9,215 nucleotides of DNA from Ruminococcaceae bacterium UBA6857 (GTDB lineage: Bacteria; Bacillota; Clostridia; Oscillospirales; Acutalibacteraceae). The position numbers were made by a program, and so were the translations under genes. The DNA is taken from assembly GCA_002451715.1 (NCBI GenBank), contig DKDD01000078.1, positions 1-9,215 on the forward strand. Direction: 5' to 3'. Positions 1 to 6,182 of this stretch are shown one piece after another (position 1 is the stretch's first letter; every line of letters starts with the position of its first letter). The notes beneath the pieces were generated by a model. That model was not told the DNA's origin. It was given only the letters and a program-made list of their open reading frames with translations, and searched no databases.

Positions 1-681
1 TTTTCAACAAGCGGAAACGAATCTTTCACGCGCATAAACCGCGGCAATCTTCTCAACGAAAGCGACAGTGAAAGCGAAATTCTCAATTGCTGCAACGCTT
101 CGTTTTTCAAAGGTGCGTTCCTTTCCTGCGGAACGGTCAGCGACCCGAACAAGGGCTATCATCTTGAATTTGTTGTTCCGTTTCGTACTTTAAGTCTTGA
201 CCTTATGAAAATGCTTTCGGAATACGGACTCAAGGCAAAGCACATGGTGCGGCGATACGTCAACGTTATCTATATAAAAGACAGTGAAAGTATTGAAGAT
301 CTTCTCAATATCATGGGCGCGCAAACGGCGGCGTTTGAGATTATGAACATCAAGATATATAAAGACTTTCGCAATGTTTCAAACCGACGCGCGAACTTTG
401 ACAGCGCAAACCTTGCGCGAACGGCAGTTGCCGCAGTTGCCCAGGTTGAACAAATTCAAAAAATTATTGACAGCGGAAGATTTGAAGAACTTTCGCAAGA
501 ACTTCGCGAATTTGCAATTTTAAGAACGGAAAATCCGGACGCAAGTCTTCGCGAATTCGGCGAAATGTTTTCTCCGCCGCTTTCGCGTTCGGCTGTCAAT
601 CACAGAATAAAAAAACTTCTTGCATTCGCAAAAAAATGCGAAGAAGAAAAGACTCCCACGGAGGATCAAAATATTGGATAA
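1..681 (+). CDS. whiA: WhiA family DNA-binding protein (5' end outside window)
   Basis: This is the 3' part of a gene that enters from the left in frame 1; 226 codons are visible before the TAA at 679-681. WhiA proteins pair a LAGLIDADG homing-endonuclease-like fold, without nuclease activity, with a C-terminal helix-turn-helix. They regulate sporulation in Streptomyces and affect division and chromosome segregation in Bacillus. The family is recognised from the stretch reading FKGAFLSCGTVSDP then GYHLEF (about 106-171), the NRRANFDSANLARTAVAA block (about 388-441), and the C-terminal helix-turn-helix with SLREFGEMF and LSRSAVNHRIKKL. The N-terminal portion lies upstream of the window. In Firmicutes whiA usually follows rapZ and yvcK, which cannot be checked here. 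The last residues after the helix-turn-helix are a charged, probably disordered tail. The final codons overlap the start of miaB, so the two genes are probably co-transcribed and translationally coupled. Confidence 0.93.
   Translation, partial: FSTSGNESFTRINRGNLLNESDSESEILNCCNASFFKGAFLSCGTVSDPNKGYHLEFVVPFRTLSLDLMKMLSEYGLKAKHMVRRYVNVIYIKDSESIEDLLNIMGAQTAAFEIMNIKIYKDFRNVSNRRANFDSANLARTAVAAVAQVEQIQKIIDSGRFEELSQELREFAILRTENPDASLREFGEMFSPPLSRSAVNHRIKKLLAFAKKCEEEKTPTEDQNIG
660..664 (+). promoter_or_regulatory. Shine-Dalgarno for miaB, inside whiA
   Basis: GGAGG lies 9 nt before a TTG at 674 and is the best ribosome site near the miaB 5' end. It favours the TTG at 674 over the TTG at 620. The site sits within the last codons of whiA, and the two frames overlap by 8 bp. 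Confidence 0.75.
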
Positions 682-2101
682 CAAAAGAAACTTCACCGTT
701 CCCGAAGAGGAACTTGAAAAACAAAAAGAATATGCAAAGCTTGTTTCGGTTGTGCTTTCTTCGCGCTTTCCGCAAAGTGCACCGAAAGCCTTTGTCCATA
801 CCTACGGCTGTCAGGGAAACGTTTCCGACGGCGAAAAAATCAAAGGCATTCTTTGTTCGCTCGGCTATGAGCTGACGGATTCTGTTGAAGAAGCCGACCT
901 TGTTCTTTATAACACCTGCGCCATTCGCGAACACGCACAGGACCGCGTTTTTGGAAACGTCGGCGCACTCAAAAAGTATAAAACCGCAAAGCCGGATATG
1001 ATTATTGCCCTTTGCGGTTGCATGATGCAGCAGGAATATGTTGCCGAAAGAATTAAAAACAGCTTTCGCTATGTTGACCTTGTTTTCGGAACGCACGTTC
1101 TTCATAAACTTCCGGAATTTATTCACCGCTGTCTCTGCTCCGGAAAAAGAGTTTTTGACCTTTCCGGCGGCGACGGAAATATTGTTGAGGGTTTGCCGCT
1201 TCACCGCGACGGAGCGTTCAAGGCTTGGATTCCGATTATGTACGGCTGCAACAATTTTTGCTCCTATTGCGTTGTGCCTTATGTTCGCGGACGCGAAAGA
1301 AGCCGCGATTTTGAAACGATTGTTGAAGAGGCAAGGCAGCTTGCCGCCGCAGGGTACAAGGAAATTACCCTCCTCGGTCAAAACGTCAATTCCTATAACA
1401 AAGACCTTTCCGAAGAATACCGCTTTCCGGCGCTTCTTCGCGCAATCAACGACATTGACGGCGATTTCATAATTCGTTTTATGACTTCCCATCCGCGCGA
1501 CTGCACAAAGGAACTGCTTGAAACCATGGCAGAATGTAAAAAGGTTGCAAAACACCTTCATCTTCCCGTTCAGTCTGGCAATGACCGCGTGCTCAAAGAG
1601 ATGAACCGCCACTATAACCGCGAAAAATATCTCAGCCTTATAAAATACGCTTATGAGCTTATGCCCGACCTTTCGATTACGAGTGACATTATCGTCGGTT
1701 TCCCCGGCGAAACTTATGAGGAATTTTGCGACACGCTCTCGCTTCTTCGTGAGGTCAACTACACTTCACTGTTCACTTTCATCTTTTCGCCGAGACCCGG
1801 AACAAAGGCCGCTTCAATGCCGGACGAGGTTCCTAAAAAGGAAAAGTCTCGGTGGTTTTCAGAGCTTACCGCGCTTCAGGAAGAAATTGCTTCAAAGCGC
1901 ACCGCCGCAATGAAAGGCGAGCAGTATCGCGTTCTTGTTGAAGAAAGGAACGAAAATACCGGTCTTCTTTCCGCAAGAACCGAGGGCAACGTGATTATCG
2001 AATTTGACGGAAAGGACGAGCTTATCGGCTCATTCGTCACGGTTGAAGTCACCGAACCCAAAACGTGGATTCTCAAAGGTAAACTTATTTCTCAAGGATA
2101 A
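674..2101 (+). CDS. miaB: tRNA-2-methylthio-N6-dimethylallyladenosine synthase MiaB
   Basis: MiaB is a cytoplasmic radical-SAM methylthiotransferase that adds a methylthio group to C2 of i6A37 in tRNAs reading UNN codons. The reading from TTG 674 gives 475 residues. The N-terminal UPF0004 domain (about 37-150) carries the auxiliary-cluster cysteines C46 (TYGCQGN), C82 (NTCAIREHA) and C116 (LCGCMMQQ). The radical-SAM motif CNNFCSYC follows with C192, C196 and C199, then the conserved GRERSR and GQNVNSY. A TRAM RNA-binding domain occupies about 415-475. All six cluster ligands are present and the length is normal. NTCAIREHA and GQNVNSY favour MiaB over MtaB or RimO. An in-frame TTG at 620 would add 18 basic residues encoded inside whiA, but it has no comparable ribosome site. 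MiaB acts after MiaA, whose gene is the last one in this window. Confidence 0.95.
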   Translation: MDNKRNFTVPEEELEKQKEYAKLVSVVLSSRFPQSAPKAFVHTYGCQGNVSDGEKIKGILCSLGYELTDSVEEADLVLYNTCAIREHAQDRVFGNVGALKKYKTAKPDMIIALCGCMMQQEYVAERIKNSFRYVDLVFGTHVLHKLPEFIHRCLCSGKRVFDLSGGDGNIVEGLPLHRDGAFKAWIPIMYGCNNFCSYCVVPYVRGRERSRDFETIVEEARQLAAAGYKEITLLGQNVNSYNKDLSEEYRFPALLRAINDIDGDFIIRFMTSHPRDCTKELLETMAECKKVAKHLHLPVQSGNDRVLKEMNRHYNREKYLSLIKYAYELMPDLSITSDIIVGFPGETYEEFCDTLSLLREVNYTSLFTFIFSPRPGTKAASMPDEVPKKEKSRWFSELTALQEEIASKRTAAMKGEQYRVLVEERNENTGLLSARTEGNVIIEFDGKDELIGSFVTVEVTEPKTWILKGKLISQG

Positions 2102-2103
2102 AA

Positions 2104-2119
2104 CGTGCCGAAAGGCGCG
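2104..2119 (+). other. Small GNRA-capped hairpin after miaB
   Basis: CGTGCC (2104-2109) can pair with GGCGCG (2114-2119), with one G-U pair, around a GAAA tetraloop. It begins 3 nt after the miaB stop. A run of six T (2135-2140) follows only 15 nt later, so this is not a normal intrinsic terminator. It may be a processing or stability element, or chance. Confidence 0.3.
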
Positions 2120-2157
2120 ACTATCAATATATTATTTTTTCACAAGGAGTACTTTAC

Positions 2158-2574
2158 ATGGACGTAATCAAACTCACGCGCGAACTCGGCGCGGCAATCC
2201 AGCAGGACGAAAGATATCTCGCTTTTGCAAAAGCAAGAGAAGAGAACGAAAAAGATCCCGAGCTTCTTGACCTCATGGGTCAGATTCAGCTCGTTCAGAT
2301 GAACTATCAGCGCGAAGCCGCACAGGAAAATCCCGATTCTGAAAAAATGGCAGAATATGAGCGCGAATTTAACGCTGTTTATGACAAGTTCATGGGCAAC
2401 GAAAGAATGAAAGCTTATGAAGCGGCAAGAAAAGAAATTGACGAAATGATGAATTACGTTATGCAGATTCTCGGCCTTTGCGTCAACGGCGCAGACCCCG
2501 CAACCTGCGAACCCGAAGAACAGCACAGCTGCGGCTGCGATTGCGACAGCTGCTCTTCAGACTGCCACCACTAA
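2158..2574 (+). CDS. ricA: YlbF/YmcA family protein, RicA-like RNase Y adaptor with Cys-rich tail
   Basis: This is a 138-residue cytoplasmic protein. Residues 1-105 are charged and mostly helical, as in the YlbF/YmcA (Com_YlbF) family, with characteristic features such as RELGAAIQQDERY near the start and EKDPELLDLMGQIQ at about 31-44. In Bacillus subtilis RicA (YmcA), RicF (YlbF) and RicT (YaaT) form the Y complex, which binds two [4Fe-4S] clusters and directs RNase Y in maturation of polycistronic mRNAs. Assignment to the RicA branch rests mainly on context, because ymcA is adjacent to miaB upstream of mutS-mutL in B. subtilis. Sequence alone would also allow RicF or another paralogue. The tail (106-138) holds seven cysteines (108, 117, 125, 127, 129, 132, 136) and ends in two histidines, which suggests metal or Fe-S binding. 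The start is secure: AAGGAG at 2144-2149 lies 8 nt before the ATG. No RicF or RicT gene is in the window. Confidence 0.8.
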   Translation: MDVIKLTRELGAAIQQDERYLAFAKAREENEKDPELLDLMGQIQLVQMNYQREAAQENPDSEKMAEYEREFNAVYDKFMGNERMKAYEAARKEIDEMMNYVMQILGLCVNGADPATCEPEEQHSCGCDCDSCSSDCHH

Positions 2575-2582
2575 AAAGTTTT

Positions 2583-2611
2583 TGCCGCCGACCGCTTTTC
2601 GGTCGGCGGCA
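2583..2611 (+). other. Strong GC-rich intergenic hairpin between ricA and mutS
   Basis: GCCGCCGACC (2584-2593) is the perfect reverse complement of GGTCGGCGGC (2601-2610). Flanking T2583-A2611 and inner G2594-C2600 extend it to 12 bp with a CTTTT loop. No T-tract follows on the + strand (AGATAAAAGG comes next), so it does not look like an efficient intrinsic terminator. On the - strand it is followed by AAAAAC, which is also wrong for a terminator. It lies 8 nt after the ricA stop and 40 nt before mutS. Roles could include mRNA 3'-end stabilisation, a processing site, or attenuation that lowers mutS relative to upstream genes. Confidence 0.75.
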
Positions 2612-2651
2612 GATAAAAGGATTTGTAAAAAACGAAAGAGGGAAAAGCAAA

Positions 2652-5282
2652 ATGGCCGAAATGACCCCAATGATGAAACAATATCTTGAAATTAAAAAGC
2701 AATACCCGGACACTATTTTGTTTTTCCGTCTCGGCGATTTTTATGAAATGTTTTTTGAAGACGCAAAAACCGCGTCAAGAGAGCTTGAACTGACTCTTAC
2801 CGGAAAAAGCTGCGGCCTTGAAGAGCGTGCACCGATGTGCGGTGTTCCGTTCCACAGTGCGGACGGCTATATTGCAAAGCTTGTCTCCAAAGGCTATAAA
2901 GTTGCAATTTGCGAACAGACCGAAGACCCGGCAACGGCAAAAGGACTTGTAAGCCGCGACGTTATACGCGTTGTCACAAAGGGCAGCGTTATTGAAAACA
3001 GTATGCTTGACGACGCAAAGAACAACTATCTGACCTGCGTTTTTCTTTCGGAAAACGGCGGCGGAATCTGCTTTACCGACGTTTCGACGGGCGTTTTGAA
3101 CGTTACATCGTTCAGCGGAAAGAGTACGGAAAGCAAACTTATCAACGAGCTTGGCGTTTTTTCTCCGAGCGAAATCGTACTCAACAAAAAGTGCGCCGAA
3201 AACAAAGCTATTGCTTCGTTCATCACAAAGCGTATGGAAGCTTCGTGCGAAGTCTATCCCGAAGAAAGCTTTTCCTATGAAAGCTGCCTTTCGGAATGTA
3301 AAAATCATTTTTCCGAAGATAAACTTTCGTCTTCCGGTGTTAAAGAAAGCCCGGAGGCTCTCATTGCCGTCGGCGCGGCGATAAAATACCTCAAAGACGT
3401 GCAAAAAAATGACGTTGCTAACATTACCGACATCAATTTCTATTCGGAAAATCAATACATGAAAATTGATTTTTCAACAAAGCGCAACCTTGAAATTACC
3501 GAAACTATGCGGGGTCGCGAAAAGAAAGGCTCGCTTCTTTGGGTGCTTGACAAAACAAAAACCTCAATGGGCAAAAGACTGCTTCGCACATGGCTTGAAA
3601 AACCGCTTGTCAGCTATGCGGTGATTACCAAAAGGCAAAACGCCGTTGAAGAACTTGTTTCAAACGGTGTCGCTCTTTCGGAACTTCAGTTTGCGCTTAC
3701 GAGCATTTTCGACATTGAAAGACTTATCACACGTGTTGTTTATGAAACGGCAAACGCAAAGGAGCTCAATTCTTTGAAACAGACGCTTGAACAGCTTCCA
3801 CTCGTCAAAGCCGCACTTTCAAAAATGAACAGCACCTATCTCAAACAGCTTTACTCGCTGACCGATTTGCTTGAGGACGTCTATGAGCTGATCGACGCGG
3901 CGATTGATCCCGATGCGCCGTTTTCGGTACGCGAGGGCGGAATGATCAAGGATGGCTTCAACGAAGAACTTGATTCCCTTCGTTATATCGAGAAGAACGG
4001 AAAGCAGTATATTACCGACATTGAAACCGCCGAAAAGGAAAAGACGGGTATTCCGAAACTTCGAATCGGCTATAACCGCGTTTTCGGCTATTATATCGAA
4101 GTCACAAATTCATATAAGGCACTCGTTCCCGATACATACATCAGAAAACAAACGCTTTCAAACTGCGAAAGATATATCACGCAGGAGCTTAAAGACCTTG
4201 AAAGCAAGGTGCTCGGTGCGCAGGAGCGCAGCGTAAAACTTGAATACGAAATCTTTTGCCAGATAAGAAAAGCCGTTGCAAAAGAGTATAACCGTATTCA
4301 GCAGACCGCTTCGGCAATTGCCGCTGCAGATGTTATCGCTTCGCTTGCCGCGACTGCAATCGAAAACAACTATGTCTGCCCGACGATGCACGATAACTCT
4401 GTTATCGAAATTGTTGACGGCCGCCACCCGGTTGTTGAAAAGGTACTTTCCGACAGTCCCTTTGTTCCGAACGATACCTATCTTGACTGCGGCGACAGCC
4501 GGTGTGCAATCATCACCGGACCCAATATGGCAGGTAAATCGACCTATATGCGCCAGGTTGCACTGATTTGTCTCATGGCTCAGATTGGTTCATTCGTTCC
4601 GGCAAAGCGTGCGGATCTTTCGATAATCGACAGCATTTTTACTCGCGTCGGTGCTTCGGACGACCTTGCCTCGGGTCAGTCAACGTTTATGGTTGAAATG
4701 AACGAGGTTGCTTCAATTCTCAAATCCGCCGGCAAAAACAGCCTTATCATTCTTGACGAAGTCGGCAGGGGAACGTCAACCTTTGACGGAATGAGCATTG
4801 CAATGGCGGTGCTTGAGTATATATCCGACAAGCGCAAAATCGGCGCAAAAACGCTTTTCTCAACCCATTACCACGAACTTACCGAACTTGAAGGTAAGCT
4901 TGACGGCGTTAAAAATTATAACATCTCCGTCAAAAAGCGCGGCAGTACGATAACTTTTCTTCGCCGAATTGTTCGCGGTCCTGCGGACGGAAGCTACGGC
5001 ATTGAGGTTGCAAAGCTTGCCGGTGTACCTTCGGGCGTTGTCAACCGCGCAAGAGAGATTCTTTTTGAGCTTGAAAGCGAGGACAGAAAGCTTCACGCCG
5101 CCGCAAGACCTGACTTTGAAAAGGATGATGAACAAGAGGAAATGCCGCTTCAAATTTCGCTTCAAAGCGAACGCGACGACGAAATAATCGACGAACTCAA
5201 AAACATCGACGCCGACACGCTCACGCCGCTTGAAGCGCTCACAACGCTTTATAAACTCGCGCAAAAAGCAAAGGGTATGTAA
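2652..5282 (+). CDS. mutS: DNA mismatch repair protein MutS
   Basis: MutS scans DNA as a clamp, binds mismatches and small loops, and recruits MutL on ATP binding. The product is 876 residues, normal for MutS1. The N-terminal mismatch-binding domain has GDFYEMF, giving the Phe-x-Glu reading residues F30 and E32. The connector (about 125-250) and core/lever/clamp region (about 260-560) follow. The ATPase domain has Walker A GPNMAGKST at 623-631, Walker B LIILDE with D702-E703, then GRGTSTFDG and STHYHELTELE. The ending with LTPLEALTTLYKL is the usual MutS C-terminus. LQISL at about 833-837 in the acidic linker before it resembles the QLSLF-type beta-clamp motif seen in Gram-positive MutS, but this is tentative. 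The ATG at 2652 is chosen because family similarity begins at MTPMMKQYLEIK and a GAGG (2638-2641) precedes it. The frame is open upstream into ricA, but that part is only a shadow of ricA. Confidence 0.98.
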   Translation: MAEMTPMMKQYLEIKKQYPDTILFFRLGDFYEMFFEDAKTASRELELTLTGKSCGLEERAPMCGVPFHSADGYIAKLVSKGYKVAICEQTEDPATAKGLVSRDVIRVVTKGSVIENSMLDDAKNNYLTCVFLSENGGGICFTDVSTGVLNVTSFSGKSTESKLINELGVFSPSEIVLNKKCAENKAIASFITKRMEASCEVYPEESFSYESCLSECKNHFSEDKLSSSGVKESPEALIAVGAAIKYLKDVQKNDVANITDINFYSENQYMKIDFSTKRNLEITETMRGREKKGSLLWVLDKTKTSMGKRLLRTWLEKPLVSYAVITKRQNAVEELVSNGVALSELQFALTSIFDIERLITRVVYETANAKELNSLKQTLEQLPLVKAALSKMNSTYLKQLYSLTDLLEDVYELIDAAIDPDAPFSVREGGMIKDGFNEELDSLRYIEKNGKQYITDIETAEKEKTGIPKLRIGYNRVFGYYIEVTNSYKALVPDTYIRKQTLSNCERYITQELKDLESKVLGAQERSVKLEYEIFCQIRKAVAKEYNRIQQTASAIAAADVIASLAATAIENNYVCPTMHDNSVIEIVDGRHPVVEKVLSDSPFVPNDTYLDCGDSRCAIITGPNMAGKSTYMRQVALICLMAQIGSFVPAKRADLSIIDSIFTRVGASDDLASGQSTFMVEMNEVASILKSAGKNSLIILDEVGRGTSTFDGMSIAMAVLEYISDKRKIGAKTLFSTHYHELTELEGKLDGVKNYNISVKKRGSTITFLRRIVRGPADGSYGIEVAKLAGVPSGVVNRAREILFELESEDRKLHAAARPDFEKDDEQEEMPLQISLQSERDDEIIDELKNIDADTLTPLEALTTLYKLAQKAKGM

Positions 5283-5291
5283 GAACATACC
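5274..5291 (+). other. Hairpin spanning the mutS stop codon, next to the downstream ribosome site
   Basis: GGTATGT (5274-5280) is the exact reverse complement of ACATACC (5285-5291), giving a 7-bp stem with loop AAGA. The mutS TAA (5280-5282) straddles the stem and loop, and the GGGAG ribosome site of the next gene (5292-5296) begins directly after the stem. A ribosome ending mutS would melt it, so a role in translational coupling is possible. A chance palindrome cannot be excluded. Confidence 0.45.
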
Positions 5292-5304
5292 GGGAGATTT
5301 TCCT

Positions 5305-6147
5305 ATGAAAAAATTCGTTTCAATAATACTTGTTTTTGTCTGTATGTTTCTTGTATCCTGCCAAAAAGCCGATTCGCCCGAAAATGAAAACACCGCAGAG
5401 TATTCAAACCTTGTTGATTCGGGCGTTCAAAGCGAATTGAAAGAAACTTTGCTTTCGTGCGGCATACCTCAAAGTACCGTAGATACCTTTTTCAAAGACG
5501 TCAACGAATATAACGAAACCGTGGAAAATACAACGCTCATTCAATCGGGATACAAAGCTTTTGACCTTTCTCCCGTGACTTATGACGAAGATAAACTAAG
5601 TGAACTTTGGGGCGAAAAATTTCCGATTTTTATGGGATATAACTGCAAGCTGACAGCGTTCTTTCTTTATAAAAGTTTTGTTCGGTCAAACGATGCCGCG
5701 CAGGGTGCGGAAAACGAAATGGATATGCTTTTTGGTCTTTCGCCCGAAAAAGCTCAAACCCATTTTTCAAAAGCCGATTGCGACCTTTTTGATACACTGT
5801 ATCAGACTCCCAAAATAAAAAAGTCTGTGACTCAAAAAGAATGCATTGAAAAAATCAAAAACGCATGGAACGAATACGGCGTCACGTTTGACGAAAGCGA
5901 CAAAATCAAACTTATAACGGTCTATACCGAGGACGATTACCCCGAATATCATCTTGAACCCGTTCACGCATGCTTGCTTTTTAATGTGGACGAAAAGCTC
6001 TTCTTTTTGGAAAAGCTTTCGTTCGTCAAGCCATATCAGTATTCGTCTTTTGAAAACAAAAAAGAGTTATATGACTATCTTAAGAATTCGTTCGGTGAAG
6101 AGAAAAAAATCTTCATCGTCATGGAAAATGCAGAAGTCATCGAATAA
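5305..6147 (+). CDS. Putative lipoprotein, DUF4300-like, function unknown
   Basis: This is a 280-residue protein with a lipoprotein signal peptide: MKK, a hydrophobic stretch at about 4-16, and lipobox LVSC with C19 as the predicted lipidated residue. A short polar linker (about 20-33) leads to an extracellular domain. That domain runs through YSNLVDSG, an amphipathic start with VDTFFKDVNEYN (59-70), GYNCKLTAF (111-119), a mid-region of charged helices, HACLLF (221-226), FFLEKLSFVKPYQ (233-245), and a C-terminal IVMEN (271-275). The pattern matches my memory of DUF4300 lipoproteins of Firmicutes, which have no established function; I could not search to confirm this. The ATG at 5305 has GGGAG at 5292-5296. 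The frame is open upstream into mutS, but the signal peptide fixes the start. The gene lies 22 bp after mutS and 35 bp before mutL, so it is probably in the same transcript. Nothing in it suggests DNA repair. Confidence 0.8.
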   Translation: MKKFVSIILVFVCMFLVSCQKADSPENENTAEYSNLVDSGVQSELKETLLSCGIPQSTVDTFFKDVNEYNETVENTTLIQSGYKAFDLSPVTYDEDKLSELWGEKFPIFMGYNCKLTAFFLYKSFVRSNDAAQGAENEMDMLFGLSPEKAQTHFSKADCDLFDTLYQTPKIKKSVTQKECIEKIKNAWNEYGVTFDESDKIKLITVYTEDDYPEYHLEPVHACLLFNVDEKLFFLEKLSFVKPYQYSSFENKKELYDYLKNSFGEEKKIFIVMENAEVIE

Positions 6148-6169
6148 GAATATTAAAAGTTTAACTAAA

Positions 6170-6177
6170 GGAAGGTG
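6170..6177 (+). promoter_or_regulatory. Shine-Dalgarno for mutL and overlapping ATGTG start
   Basis: GGAAGGTG precedes the string ATGTG at 6181-6185. The mutL frame uses the GTG at 6183. The ATG at 6181 is two bases earlier in another frame and would give only a 28-codon peptide ending in TGA inside mutL. The GTG is chosen because GRINVLPKNIAELIAAGEVV is the family N-terminus and no in-frame ATG is available there. Confidence 0.7.
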
Positions 6178-6182
6178 AAAAT

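Noticed and set aside
1089..1100. GAACGCACGTTC, similar to the Gram-positive LexA/DinR box
   Set aside because: It is deep inside miaB, encodes ordinary family sequence (FGTHVL), and has no promoter or gene start near it. One such match in 9 kb is not surprising.
596..1612. Long antisense open frame (338 codons) opposite miaB
   Set aside because: It mirrors the codon structure of miaB, has no ribosome site or recognisable domain, and crosses the whiA-miaB junction. Other antisense frames (2775-3455, 4860-5393, 8536-9183) are shadows of the same kind.
2104..2140. Hairpin plus T-run as an intrinsic terminator after miaB
   Set aside because: The stem is only 6 bp and the six T are 15 nt away, not directly adjacent, so it does not fit a terminator. 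I saw no convincing -35/-10 pair for a ricA promoter either.
2478..2651. Upstream extension of the mutS frame into ricA
   Set aside because: The added residues are an Arg-rich shadow of the Cys-rich ricA tail. MutS similarity and a ribosome site begin at the ATG at 2652.
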